This document shows positions 20,893 to 34,500 of a DNA stretch of 64,000 bases, in pieces. Both the position numbers and the translations under genes were made by a program. Positions within the stretch are counted from its first letter, which is position 1, and each line of letters begins with the position of its first letter. Where the stretch lies: assembly GCA_029851415.1 (NCBI GenBank), contig CM056742.1, positions 153,641,121 to 153,705,120 of the forward strand. Direction: 5' to 3'. Source of the stretch: Eretmocerus hayati. Lineage: Eukaryota > Arthropoda > Insecta > Hymenoptera > Aphelinidae. The notes beneath the pieces are model-generated. The model saw nothing but the letters and a program-made list of their open reading frames with translations. It had not been told where the DNA came from and did not search any database.

Positions 20893-22075
20893 ATTGTCCA
20901 ACCTCCTCACGTGAATTACTCGAAAAACTCGAATGGAAACCCTATATGATAGTTGCGTGAAAGTTTGGCTTTTTCATGTACTTCAGAATGAAGAAAAAAT
21001 TCAAAGCGTTCCGATGTTCCTGCCTCGAGGAATATGCATTGTTATGCCAGATGACACGTCTGAGTAGATAAGTTCATGGTTCCAGCATGCTTTATGCAAT
21101 TCTACGTCAATGAATCATACAGCTACATCAATGGGACAGGCAAGATCACCAAGTTTCATTGACGGCCATCGTTCAGAGTACTCAAATATCCCGGGAACTA
21201 GTCACATCGATCGATATTCTTCGGTGTTATTGGAATCTCTTATTTTTCAAGGCCCAACACTGGCAAGTTCAACGCGAATGGGTTCTCCGGGAGTCACAGT
21301 CGCCAAAATCTGTTGAAATTGTGTAAATTCGTACTTCGGTTGATGTGAATCCCCGATTCAAACCTTGTTCCCTCAAAAAAAAAACTCGCAAACAGCCCAA
21401 AAATCATAATTCCCCGAGTCTTTCGCAAACAGAAGTTTTAACGATTGCTTCAATATATATTCCTTGGGTACGGATCCGTGGTTACTCATAATTTTGGCGG
21501 GTTCTAAAAAATTAGATATTATAGCGAGATATGTCTCAACTGACTCGGGGAATGACAATTTTTGGGCTATTTGCAAATTTGTTTTTTTTTTTCAGAGGGA
21601 ACAAGGTTTGAATCAGGGGTTCACACCAACCGAAGTACAAATTTACACAATATCAACAGATTTTGGTGACTGTGACTTCCGGAGAACGCATTCGCGTTCA
21701 TACTTGCCAGTGTTGGGCCTCGACAAGTAAGAAATTCCAACAACACTGCAGAATTTCGATGGATGTGTGTGATAGTTTTCGAGATATTTTAGGGCTCTGA
21801 ACGGTGACCGTGAATAAAGGTTGTACATTTTGCATGTCCCATTGATGTTGTTGTATGATCTATTAACTTCGAATTGCAAATCGCATCCCGGAACTATCAA
21901 TCTATCTACTCGAACGTGTTATCTGGCATGGGAATGCATGTTCCTCGAAGCAGAAACATCGGAACGCTATAAATTTTCCTTTTATCTTGAAGTAAATGGA
22001 AAAAGCAAACTATCATACAGGGTTTCCGTTTGAGTTTTTCGAGTAATTCACGTGAGGAAGTTGGAAAGTGCCACT
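20893..22075. mobile_element. Foldback element 3 (inverted repeat, arms ~530 bp)
   Basis: 20893-21420 is the inverted counterpart of 21537-22075. Anchors: CACGTGAATTACTCGAAAAA with TTTTTCGAGTAATTCACGTG, GAACCTTGTTCCCTC region with GAGGGAACAAGGTT, and CCCCGAGTC with GACTCGGGG. The spacer is about 115 bp. ORFs over the arms (for example 68 and 85 codons) mirror each other and have no known domain. It truncates LINE G. Confidence 0.75.
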
Positions 22076-23839
22076 TTTCGATTCTTCCTTGCGATAAGCT
22101 CGAATCTGGTGCGTTTTCTCGAAAAAATTATGAGAACCAAAAATTTATATTTTGATGAGACCCACAAGATCTGATAGTCACTTCATCCGTTTTCACCCCA
22201 AAATCGACAGAAAATCCAAAAAATATGGATTTTACTACTCTTGGTCGTTTTTTCGGAACCCTCAATTGATACATGCATGAAAAACCGATGCCAAATAAAA
22301 GTTGGAGACAAAATTCACAACTTGATCCTCTGCAACTTTTCGATGAACCCCGCCTGGTTCGAAAAGTTTCCGGTTCAAGCGTGAAAAATCCGCATTTCTC
22401 ATTTTCTACGTGGTTTTTTGGTACCAGCGCATAATTTCCCGTCCATGAAAAAACCCCTAAAAGTTGTATTTTTTGTTCAAGAACAAATCCTCATTAGAGC
22501 CGTTACAGTCCATTGGGCCAATTTTGAGAGGGACGCTAGAAAGTGCGTTCTACGTGTATTTCGAATGGGGCGCCTTTTTGCCCACCACTAGGAGACGCTT
22601 CAGTTTGACGTGGAAAAGATTCGAACTTTACGTGCATATTCAGACACCCAAAACACGCATCCCAGTGCAACCTGAACCTCCAATTCTCTGGAGCAGATTG
22701 GGCCTTATTTGCAACAGCTCCTTCATAAAGATCGTTGATCATCTGGCATCGGATAAAACCAACTTCAATTTCTAATCACACGGAGAAATATTCTAGATTT
22801 GGTATTCAGTAAATTCGATATCGATAATGATTTTTCATTGCTAAGACGACGTCACATATTCATGTATGTATGTAGTTTGCAAGATTTACTATTCTGCGGT
22901 TTTCTTCTGGTAGTTTATGGTAGAGTATGAAATTGTTGGTGATTGCTGCCACATGCCTAGCTGCAAATGTGAGCATTCCAAAATTTCTTGATTGCAACAC
23001 ATTAGCGCTCTCTGAATGATCCAGGATATTTTTGCAAATGGTCTCTGTTTTTCGACAAGGCTCCGACAATATGTTATTGCTCGAGGCATGGCAGAAACTC
23101 CATTTCCGAATAATCAAGAAGGGCGAGTATATCAGAATTATCTTGATAGAAATGGTCCATGATCAGATAGATACGAGTAATTCCGCTAACTGAAGAATGA
23201 CGTGGTATGCAGAGCCATAGGCTCAGCATAGACCGAAATCCTTGTCAAAAATGTTTGAACATAGTCCAAATAGTGTCGAGGTGTCATGGATAGTCGATTT
23301 TCGAAGAAGCGAAAGGTGGCAATGGAAAAACGGTATATTTTTTGCGAAGACGGTATGGGATTAGCTCATGATGATATGAAGAAACAAATTTCTTGAGTAG
23401 GTCGGGAGGGGGGGGGGGGTGATGTCAAACCTCCGGTTATCAAGCCGTAACTTGATAGTTTCCCTCGCGAGAGATATAGATATGACGGTCGATGGGTTAT
23501 TTTATCTTTGTTTATCTCACAGAATTTCGCAACAGCCGTCAGTATGATTGAAGACTTGAAATTGGGTGCCAATATTTTTTTCATTTACAGGTGGTAGCAA
23601 CCTGTAGCGTCGCGGCGCGCTGTGCTTTGTCACGACGTCACTTGTATCATAGGATGAACTGAAAGACCTTTTTTTAGCAGGCTCAAGTCGGTAAAAATTG
23701 TGAAATAAAAAACCATAGTGAACCCTGGGTTCCACCGGTGGGTCTCATCGTAGTGAACTTGTTTAATGTGGTGCACTATATGAGTATACTTGCGAAACTA
23801 ATATCATGTGCTGTGCACATCTCGAAAACGCTTGCGTAA
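22076..23839. other. Unannotated interval
   Basis: No recognised gene. A poly-G tract occurs at about 23408-23420. An ORF of 103 codons at 22464 has no recognisable domain. Confidence 0.5.
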
Positions 23840-24115
23840 GGGTGTGTCCACAAATGAAGCGTACGGACTGCTCATGGCTCACAGCGCATACCCACGGCTC
23901 ATGAGCGCCATGCGCTGCTCATCGGATCTTAGCTTGCAAGTGATATGGATTTTCCTTATTATCGGCTGGATCTAATACAGAACTTGAGGTTAGTGACCGA
24001 GAATGGGTGACGATCCTCCGGAAAATCCATGTCACTCGCCGTCTTAAATCCGATGAGCAGCGCATGGCACACATGAGCCGTGAGTAGTGCGTACGCTTCA
24101 TTTGTGGACACACCC
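23840..24115. mobile_element. MITE with GGGTGTGTCC termini (Harbinger-like)
   Basis: A 276-bp inverted repeat. Left GGGTGTGTCCACAAATGAAG and right ..CTTCATTTGTGGACACACCC are complementary, and the arms extend about 120 bp. The flanks are TAA (23837-23839) and TGA (24116-24118), a plausible mutated 3-bp TWA duplication as in PIF/Harbinger elements. The termini resemble those of the MITE at 40429-40728. Confidence 0.7.
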
Positions 24116-24118
24116 TGA

Positions 24119-24907
24119 TAGAGTTTACGGTCGGCATGATATTTTGATGCTTAAAGAGGACTATTCCTGCAATTTCAAGCGCTTGTGCCAGAGGAGTTTC
24201 ATGCACGCGGATCACAGATTTGGCTGCAACTTCAGCCAAATCCGTGATCTAGATGTACAAGACTCCCGGCTCACTTCTTCAATTTCCTGAACGCGATCAG
24301 ATGGATGTATATTTGATATCACAACAAATGATATAACGAAAAATTCACATGTGTATAAATATTGTCATTATATGAATCAATTGATGTAATAAAACTAATT
24401 CACCATCCAAAAATCTTGTGAGAATTTCTTGACCTAATGAACAAATTAATTGGATACAATCTCTATCAGTCAATCAAATCTCGATGGTGTGAGATTTTGA
24501 ATTATTCGATTAGTCTTTTTTCTCGGCGTCAATTTACGATTTCACTTGATATCTCAATAAAACTCATCTGGAGAACTGGATAAGAGTCTGCTCTAGAATC
24601 ATCCAAAAGAGTGCATACAAGATAAATACGTACTCAAAGAACAACCCTCTAACGAAAAGTACTTATGATTCTATCATCAACCTTCACTCACATGCAGAAA
24701 ATCATGCATGTTTCTCGCTACTATCTACTTTTAGTTCTAGTTGAATGGACATGGTCAGTTCCATGCTCAAGACAAATGATACTGGAATGCATTTAACTGC
24801 GGTGAAGCTTATTAGATTGCCCTATCTAGACGAAGCTTCTTTAATATTTTAATTTTCATTTTTTTACAACGCCACTCATTCTTTCTTATTACAAGCCATC
24901 AAATTTG

Positions 24908-24908
<1 letters not shown>
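24119..24908. other. Unannotated interval
   Basis: AT-rich sequence without recognised features. Confidence 0.5.

Positions 24909-24945
<37 letters not shown>
24909..24945. repeat. (TA)n microsatellite
   Basis: Pure TA run. A shorter one lies at 25505-25517 on the other side of the TTATGACGACC element. Confidence 0.95.
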
Positions 24946-24948
<3 letters not shown>

Positions 24949-24949
24949 T

Positions 24950-25496
24950 AGTTATAGACATTTATGACGACCAATTTTACAAATATACCCACTTATGACG
25001 ACATTTTCGGTTATGACGACCGGTCGTCATAACATTTACAAATATACCTACTTATGACGACCAAAATTTTCTTTACGTATACATGACTTATGACGACCGG
25101 AAACGGCTGTCTCAGAAAACTTCTGTTATCTCCTCGGCGGTCATCTCCCACGAGGGATGGTTAGTGTTTTGAACGCAAAACGGAGTCTCAGCACACGTCT
25201 GTCATCTCCTCGGCGGTCATCTCCCACGAGGGATGGTTTAGTGTTTGAACGCAAAACGGAGTCTGAGCACACGTCTGTCATCTCCTCGGCGGTCATCTCC
25301 CACGAGGGATGGTTTAGTGTTTGAACGCGAAACCACTGTCTAAGCAGAACAACTGTTATCTCCTCGGCGGTTATCTCCCACGAGGGATGGTTTAGTTTTT
25401 GAACGTAAAATCACTGTTTTAACCCCCGGTCGTCATAACATATTGATAAGTGTAACAACGGTATCTATACTGTCGGTCGTCATAAGTACTGTATAG
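24950..25496. mobile_element. TTATGACGACC-box element with tandem core
   Basis: The box TTATGACGACC recurs five times on + in the left part (about 24962, 24992 as a variant, 25010, 25050, 25087) and twice inverted on the right (about 25428, 25475). The ends are complementary in design: ..TTATAGACATTTATGACGAC versus GTCGTCATAAGTACTGTATA. A perfect 24-bp palindrome, GTTATGACGACC joined to its complement, sits at 25010-25033. The centre is a 76-bp tandem array. It is noncoding; the family is unknown. Confidence 0.65.
25105..25415 (+). repeat. Four tandem ~76-bp repeats
   Basis: CCTCGGCGG starts at 25132, 25208, 25284 and 25362, so periods are 76, 76 and 78. Each unit holds CTCCTCGGCGGTCATCTCCC followed by ACGAGGGATGGTT, with a short CCTCG/CGAGG hairpin. 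Confidence 0.9.
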
Positions 25497-28400
25497 ATGA
25501 GTTTATATATATATATCAGACCCAAGCTCAGTCTGTTCTAGCTACTTTGCTAGTTGTTCAATTTCAACGTGATTAGGCTAGAAGATTTTTTCCACTATGT
25601 CTTTAGAATTCCCAAACTCCATTCTTGAAAGTCCTTACATTTTCTTGAACTCCTCGGAGATGGGCCAACAGACACCCTGGTTGGTATATCTTATCCTTCT
25701 TTGTAAGTGCCGGAAATCGGCAGAAAACAAGATCTACAGGTATCTACAGGTGCGTTTCGATGCACATTACATCTCACTCATGCTGGTTGACTATATGAAT
25801 CTTCTCGTCCAACAGGAACTCTACTCATCATACAGTGTGAATATCCTTCTCACGCTCCGTGTTCAATGAGAATTTTCCATCCAAAACGATTAAAGCGCCA
25901 AAGGCGCTTTCAATGGATCAAATATACCCTCCTAAATCGATCGTATACCGGCTTTCTTCATGAATAATTGTTTATTGTATGTGTATGAGGTCATGCACGT
26001 ATGAGAATACACAAAAGATGCGAAAGCAGCTACCAAACCTCGAGATATTTGAGTTTTTTTGTTACATACCTTTTGCCTCATATCGTATTCAATTCAAGGG
26101 CTATAATAATAATAGGCTCCAGCGAAAGTCTGGACATCATACGAAGTGGTAAAAGTCTGTCTCTCGAGTTTTGCCATTGCGCAGATGAGCGTTCAATTCT
26201 ATTTTGTTTCCTTAGTTTCTTACAGTTTCCGGTGGGTGTAACTCACCATTAGATGGCTCGTCGATATTAAATGAAGAAAAAAAGAAACTTGCATGGTTTG
26301 CATTGATTTGATGCAAGTTGAAGAGGCAAAAGTATGACTATTATGTTCATTGAATTAATTTTGATCTGCGCTCAAGTAAATGTGGTAGGTATAGCCGTTC
26401 AAAGTTGCTTAGATTTTTTGAACGCATGAAATATCGTGGCACTTTGAGTCGAAAGCTCTCGGTAGCAGAAGGGCCACTCTATTGATTAACCAGATGAGCT
26501 TAATTCGCAATAGAATAGTTAAAGCGTTACGCATTGTGAAATAAGTTGAAACAAAAAATAAGCGAACCGTGATTTAGAAGAATGAGTATTAATATACGGG
26601 AAGTGCACCCAACTTGGACCATAAACCCGTTTCCTCAGGAATTCAGGCTACTCCAATATTTTCCAACGTGCACTCGTTGGAAATGAAATCTGAAAAAATC
26701 AGGGGAATCTTTTTGTTCCTGAGCTGCTTCCTCAATCCAAATGTAATCCTTTGTGGTGCCCTAATGATCATAATCTTATTCTCTATCTTCAGAATTCGAA
26801 TCTAGTCTCAATATTTCGAGTGACAGCTCAGGAATAAGGAAGCTTTTTCATTTTTGCTTTTTGTCAAGCTTGTCTTATGGGCTTCAAAATAAGTTAAGGT
26901 AGGAATTTCGAGCTATGTCAATTTTCCCAGAGAGTAATTTGACGGAAGTTTGCTTTAGAGGGTGTATCTAACCTCCCTTCAACCTTGAAAGTGATATAGA
27001 TATGGGAGATAGAGTGCAAAAGATTGTTTTTATCACCCAGCAAGAGTATCTGCAGCTTTTGCATTGGTCTACGGAGAGCTAACGTTCCTACAATTGGTTC
27101 AAACCACTATTTCTTTCTTAATTCCGGACGACAAACACATTTTAAGTAGTAAAAGCAATCATACTATTCGCTTTTTTGAAATAAGCACATTATAGGTAAG
27201 TTCGGACACGCCGGTGTTGCCCCTCATGTTTTACAACTATATAATCTTCTCATTTTGCATCATTCTGCATTTCATTACCCCAGAAATCATATCTGCAGCT
27301 CGTGAGAGCGCATACATTCTTGGCACAGATTTTATTGAATACGATTTCTTAGGTCCGTGAACACGAAATGTGTGAATAATCACTCTTATAGTTCAATCTC
27401 TCATTTTCCCAAGAGAATACAACAAAAAATACTATAGCTGAGATCGATAAGTGGCCCACATTTTTCATTTTGGCAATACTTCAACAATCTTTATGTGTGC
27501 GCACTATAATATTTGAAATTGATAACACTCAAGATCCAAACTGTTGAATGCTTGAATCGTCCCAATGAATTTTCCCAATTCCAATCTACTTTGTACTCAC
27601 GTATATTTTATACTGTTCTAGGAATTTCAAATGAGGCTCCAGGAGTGTACTTCCGTATAGGTTAACCAATCTTCAACTTGAGATCAGCGTAATCGATGTC
27701 AAAATGTTCATCATTGCAATCTCACAGCTTTTGTGTTGAATTGGCTTTCATGGAAATTATCACCATCATTTCACCCCTTTACAAATTTTTCACACTCGAA
27801 GTTGATTATAACTGAATATTGAAAATATTTGAGACAAAAATGATACAAGTATATAAATATAATATATAAGTATATCCATCATGAAGTTATCAGAATCTCG
27901 ATTTGACGGTGTCAAATTGTTGTCCTTTACAAGCATTCGGCAGGTCTATTTATTTACATTTACGATGTATCAATCGAGAGCTTAGATTATACACTATTTG
28001 GTTAAGATAGAGTGTAATAAATATTATAACCTTATTGTTTTGTCATGTTTATCAATCAATAAATCTGTGAGCGCGTAAAATGAAGTTAGAACAAACCAAA
28101 TGGATATCATGCACTCATGGCAGAAATTCCACGCATTAAGAGTCACCATGCAAATGATTCATTCCTTCAAAAACCGCAAAAGCTCGCCAGAACATGTAAA
28201 CGATCATTTACAAGCATGTTAACAGTTTTCCAATTGCTGAAAAGGTATAGGTAAAGTATGCAATTGGCTGATTGGTTGAATAACAAATGTAAAAGTCGCT
28301 ACTAAAAAAATGAATACTACAGTGGCTCAGGATAATGGAAATGCTGCGGGGATTGTTGTAGCATACGTACATACATCTGTAATAAGAACTTTAACTGAAG

Positions 28401-29740
28401 AAATAAGCCGTAAACCCGAGATAATACACATGATACATCTGCCTCTCACAGATTTGTTGAGGCTTCGAAAGGATCAGGAACTAAGATGAGTGAGCAAGCG
28501 TATTTCCACTCTCTCATCTCAATGCATTTGTACGTACAAGACCTTACAGAGAAAAAGAGTTACACGCGACTCGCTCAAGCGCAAGCTGCAGATCCACAAC
28601 TGTATATACGGAGTTAAGAGCAAATATATTTGTACATGCGAGTATGTCGTACATACAATGCATATACACTAAATCGAATGCGTGCGAGTGCGCAGAGCGT
28701 GGGAAGCTGTGTAAATGCATATCGCGTGCACTACACGCGTTCGAATACTTGCTGACTCTTCATAATCTCCTGGCATCACTCCTGAAAATTCCTCCAAAGC
28801 CGGTACACGCACGGAATAATGTTTGGTGGAACAATGTGCAAGCAACTTGTATTAGCTTCTTGATTTTGACTTTCCTATTCAATTTTGAATCTGACTCCAT
28901 TTTTAGCAATCAAGATTTCTGTTCCTTTCGGAATTACATTCAATTAACATGCTTCCCAACTGTGAAAATAAAATATCGGAATTCTGGTATAGATTGCGAG
29001 AGGATCGAGAGAGTGCAAACTTGTATTGCAAAATACTCACCTTTTGGATGGCATATATTAACGCCATTGCAAAAATTCTTAGTGAGCCTCGCCGTTGAAT
29101 ATCAGAAATTCTTTTCTGAAGAAGATGATATTTATAAAGATGATATATTTATGAAGGTGATTACATCATCAGTGGCAACATTATTAGTCTTGCGACTAAT
29201 ACATTAACGCGACTCAAATATCTCAATTATTGAGAAGCAATGGATTAGATTTCATTCATTTCCACTATGACTTGAATTCGAGAATTTTACGCTGCATGAT
29301 TGTAGGTACAGATATAACAGAGCACAGGACATGTTTGGGAGGACACACGTTCCTTCGTTGAGCTGAAAGATATTTCTCGCGGGAATTGAAGATCACTCGA
29401 GGTATGTTTAATTGACATTTCCCAGTGTTTTAACTCAGCTGATAAGTCTTGAAATAAGTTTTCCAGTGAGCTAAAAAATGTATAGATGATCGATATTTTT
29501 GAAGTGAGTATATTGAAAGAAATACTCTAATTACTATCCATTGCTTGATCTCGCGTGATCGAAGAAAAATTGCAAAAAAACAAGGATCTCTAGCCAAATC
29601 CACCCCGACTCTCATGCATATGGCGGGTAAACGTGCTCATGATAGCATGATCTACAAAAAGTAGGGCTGGGACGTTTATCTGAATTTTCAAAAGATCCGA
29701 ACTATCCGGATACTCGGATCCGTCTAGATTTTAAAGACAA
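25497..29740. other. Unannotated interval, 4.2 kb
   Basis: No supported gene. A TATA-like run (25505-25517) lies about 20 bp before TCAGTCTG (about 25530), which resembles an arthropod initiator. A 90-codon ORF (25597-25869) with no known domain follows. A 187-codon ORF at 28644-29207 is the longest unexplained one in the window; it has no recognisable domain, and one isolated ORF of that length is within reach of chance. Confidence 0.5.
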
Positions 29741-31747
29741 ATTGAGGGGCCGCGTGGAAAAAGGGCGTAATGGCGGTTACGCCCTTTTTCCGCCTTTTCG
29801 CTTTTTGAGCCCTCTGAGGGGTGTTCTAACCACCCATGAAACCCGTTTTGGAAAAAGTGTTTACGAACCTCGAGATCTTGAAAAGGGCGTAAACGCCATT
29901 ACGTCTGTTCTGCGATTCAACAAAAGGGCGTAAACGCCTTTACGCCCTTTTATCCATGAAATTGTGTGAGTTACGCCCTTTTGCTCATAAATGTTTGGAG
30001 GTTACGCCCTTTTCCCGAATTTTCATATTTTCATACTAGTTTGACTGCCGAGTTGACTGCCTTTCAGCTTGCAGTGGATCAAACCACTCGAAATATTTGG
30101 TATTGGAAGTTCAGAATTGAGTTTCCAACGTATATCGTAAAGCCGCAAATTATTTAGATTTTGTGAAACAGAGCCCGTTGAGTAACGTCGCATTTCACTC
30201 ATCGTTCTTCACAATGCAACCATATTCCATCTCGACAGTATCCAGCGGACCCGTACGTTATTAGGTATTAGATTCATAGAATCATCCAGGAAAGTGTTCA
30301 CACCCCAATCAAATGCCACAGTTAGTCATGAAAAATCAACGAACAACAATAGCTAGGGTTTCTAAATCATTCGATTGTCGCTCACGCAATATAGTAGTAG
30401 TTTTCGCGGGTGAAGAATGATGACGGTCATCGAGCTACCAAAATCCACAAGTATACTCAACATGTTTACGAATCGATATCCGTTTTTGAAAGTGGGGGTC
30501 ACCAACCTTTTTTCCGCGTAAAAAAATCATAAGCATTCCGCTCTTATACACGTGTTCTTACGGGAGTAAAATAGGGAAATTCAGTAATCTCTAACAAAGA
30601 ACCCTAGAAATCCCAAAAAAATTGATAGACTCGCATAAAACCTCGGAGAACACATTAGTACGGCAAAATATATGTCAAGCCGACCAAAATAAGTAACTAT
30701 ATCAATGTGACAAACAATGGATCTTCGAGTAACGGCCAAAATCATGCCGATGGTCTTTTGAATCACTTCTCAAATGCTGTTTTTAAGATCAAAATCGGTC
30801 AAAGCAGTTCAAAGTTATGAGCAAAATACAGCAGCCCGAAATCAATATTTCAATTTTTTGGCGGAGCTCATAGGATAGCTCTATCTTGGATCAAGAAATT
30901 AGGAGCGAGATAATTCTAGGGAACTTCTTTCAATACACGAAAATGAAAAAAATCCACCACCAATTCCCAAAAAGGGCGTAACTACATTGAAAAAAATTCA
31001 AAAGGGCGTAACTACCTTGATCAGTCCTCGGGGATATGGAAAAAGGGCGTAATTGCGGGGAAAAAGGATTCAAAAGGGCGTAATTAACATGTTCAAATTC
31101 CGAAATGGCGTAAGTCACTGAGTGACCAAAATCAAAAGGGCGTAACTTTTCGGAGAAAGGGCGTAAGTTCGTCGCGATTCGGAAAAATGGCGTAATTACA
31201 TACGAAAAATTTTTCAAACAATTCCCCTCGGCACAGAATTTTATTTTTATGGGTCTAAACTATCAGAACATGTTCTTCCACCTCCAAAATAAGTTCGTGA
31301 ACATTGATATAGTGACTTTAGAACTTCCATATTTTTGGGCGTCCATATTGAGCTTTCCGCGAGTACAGAGCTCCCGAGCGTGGGTCGAACAACTTCACCG
31401 CTATGAAATATCTTTCAGTAGGTGCCCATAAGCATGCTCGTGAATTTTGAGAGGGATTGGACTTGATTTCGGGACTTGATTCCACATTTAGTGAAGAAGG
31501 TGCTCCGAAATTTGACCCTGTATTCGGAAAAAGGGCGTAACTGCATTTTTTGAAATGGCTGTAAAATCCATGGAATCAACTCTAATTTCACGAGGCTTGC
31601 ACTGATATTTTAAGAATGCTATCTTCTTCGAAATTATTCGGGTCAACTCGTCCAAATACGCCTCTGGCAGTTTTTATTAAGTTTTTATTGATTTTCTCGA
31701 AATGGCCCTTTTGTAGTTACGCCCTTTTTCCACGCGCCCCCCTCAAT
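29741..31747. mobile_element. GGGCGTAA element, copy 2 (complete, 2.0 kb, non-autonomous)
   Basis: Terminal inverted repeats: left ATTGAGGGGCCGCGTGGAAA(AAGGGCGTAA) and right (TTACGCCC)TTTTTCCACGCGCCCCCCTC(AAT). Inside are about 16 copies of GGGCGTAA or its complement TTACGCCC. They cluster within about 300 bp of the left end and in 30970-31200, with others at 31530 and the right terminus. Such subterminal motif clusters are typical transposase binding regions. No ORF with a known domain is present. No target duplication is clear. Confidence 0.75.
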
Positions 31748-34500
31748 TTTGATAGATATCGGCGAAAAAAGCACAGATTACGATTTACAAAATCAAATAC
31801 TTAATAATTATGTATCAAACCTAAACTATCGGCCCCTGCTTGTTAGTCTGGCACGCGGTCAGCTACTATCTCTGTCTCACGCCAGTGAGAAGTCGCGGAG
31901 GTCGATGGTCAAGAACGTCAAAAATACCCCCACGGTCAATTTCTAGATGGTCTTTTCCCTGAAAAAATCAAAATCATTCATTGGATCCCAAATAAAGTCG
32001 ATGATTTAATTTTCCCATTTTATCATTGGCATGTGAAAGTTCGTGTCTTCTTGACTTCTCTTTGTTTCATTCGTGATCTCGATCCCCGTGATATAGATCG
32101 GAAGAGATAAGGAAGCTCTGTGGAATAATTTTTCGTGGGATTTGGGAAGATCGCCCCAGTTCTGTAAAGACACTTATCATTGAACTCAATTCAACCTGGG
32201 TAGTCAAGAAAACTTACGACAAAAGCGCGAGAAGTTTATTAGTGTCTGATTTTTCCATCATCTGAGAATCTTACGGCAGTTGTTCCTTGGTGTTGAAAGG
32301 ATAAAAGCACACCACCTTGCAGGCATTTGAAAAATCTTCAAAAGATTTTAGAACCAACCCATTACGAAAAAATCAGGAAAAACGCTGAAAGCCGTGAAAA
32401 AGATGGACTTCTATGTACTATTCACAATCGAAAGATCAGACAATAGAATTTAATTTCAATCCGATCAACGGAATTCCGGTCTTCCAGGAAATTGACGGTG
32501 GAAATACCTCAGGGGCTCATCGCGGAAGGATATTCTCATATTCTTCAACTTTTGAATTTCTCGGATTCCGCGGACTGATTCACATGCAGGAGCCAGGGAT
32601 CATCAGGACATATGGTAATTATCCAGAATTGGAAATCTTGAATACGTCATATCAGTGACAATTTGAAGAATATCTTCTTGCGTAACCCATTTTATTTCTA
32701 AATTTCTGTTGGCATAGTAGTAAACAAAGAAACTCTTTAAATCATGAATAACTATGATTCTTCCAAAAAGTTATAAATTCGACGAATTTAACGGTTACAA
32801 CTTTTTCGCCTTCTAACTTTCATGTGTCTAAATATTCTTCAACGTATCGCAAACATGTTTTTTTTCGACGTGCAGAGAACTGAGCCCGGTGTCACTATTT
32901 TTCACAATATAACTGTGAATGATGCTTCCGATGACGCTGGAAATATTTTGTAAGAACTAGATTGTATCAAAATGAGGGGCGAATATGACATACCACTCGT
33001 CTGATCAGAATTTTTGACGCATTGGGGGGCCGAATCATCGCAATTCAAGGGGAAAACCGTGCGTTCCCTCGCTACTTAGAAACCATGACGAGTTCGAGAT
33101 GACGTCTACTTATTATCATCTCACGGAATTTTGTATGTCTTATTTGTCTCTCGATTCGCCCTAATAATCAGGAATCATCTTAACGAAAACCAAGTGCGAT
33201 GACAAGATTGGGAACACCGCCCTCACAGTCCAACTTATATTTGTATTCTGCTCGTGAAATCGGCTGAGTATCCGATTTCACAACTTTTTAAAAGGTACTC
33301 CTGGATTTTTGAAACAAAGATTCAAATAAGTTACAAAGAACAATACGATTGATTGACTCAAATTATTCTCAGGCAGGTCTTACCGAGTTGATATAAGTGC
33401 AAAAGACTTGTAGATTGCCAAAATAATTTCCTAGACCTCAAGGAAACAAAAATATTTCTGGATCGATCGAAAGAAATTACCTGGCACACTTTTCAATGTG
33501 ATCACATTGCAAGACTGACACGAGCAACTCGATATCTTTTTGCGCGAAACCTCGACCATTTATGATTTGCTTTGCGACTATTTCCATAAAATCCAAAATC
33601 CCCAAATTTCATTAAAGGTTTATTATGGTCTTAGTTCTTAGTCATATCAGATTTTGAGCTTCATCAACTTTTAATCTTCGAAATATGCAGATAATGTCGT
33701 TTGTCTGTATTATAACTCCATTCAATTGCAACCCTTCACTTGTTTTCGCTTGACAGTCGTCGCAGATAGAATGACCAATTGACAAATTGTTATCGAATAA
33801 AATGTCGGAGTCTGGTACTTATTAATTGCTGATATTATCATGACATGATGCACATTGAAATAATCATCTGTGCCCTATTAGAGCTATGGACAACTTGAAA
33901 TTGCATTTTATTATCTACAAGTGAAGAGATAGCAAAAGAAGGTCATTACAGTCTCTGTCCACCACTAGTCGGATTTGGCTCGATCATTCCTTGAAATACG
34001 ACTTACTAATTTACAATAATATGCTTTGAGATCTGTCAGACTTCCAGTTTCATTGAGCTACAATGCGCTGCATAAGACAGGAAAATTTACTCACGCGTCC
34101 TCTTGCACGTCTGACCCATTTTCACGGAAATAACCTCGTATCAACTTGCTTTGTTCCACTGTTTTTTCTAAAAGAGTTTGAATGAATAAAATATTTCCGA
34201 ATGGCAACCTCACATCCCATGGATGCAAAAGTATCTGGTACCTGAATAATTCATGAATCCATAAGAGCGATAAGTTCTGAAAGTGATATACTTGTGAAAT
34301 GGATACGGATGAACGAAAAAGTTGCATTCCAAAGTAATCAAGGTTTTTGATCTTCTCAATATTAGAACTCACGAAATGCTTCATTGAAAAACTTGGCGAT
34401 ACATGTCTCCAATTTTACAATGATTTTGCTCACGTAAATCCATGAAGAATTTAGAATTTGAAACGTGTTAGGTGACTATACATTGAACTACTACTCAATA
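31748..34500. other. Unannotated interval
   Basis: No recognised genes or repeats. ORFs up to 97 codons have no domain. Confidence 0.5.

Noticed and set aside
24950..25496. CRISPR-like array
   Set aside because: Tandem 76-bp repeats have no unique spacers, and the context is eukaryotic.
28644..29207. 187-codon ORF
   Set aside because: No recognisable domain, no promoter or splice context; one ORF of this length is plausible by chance in 64 kb. Homology search would decide.
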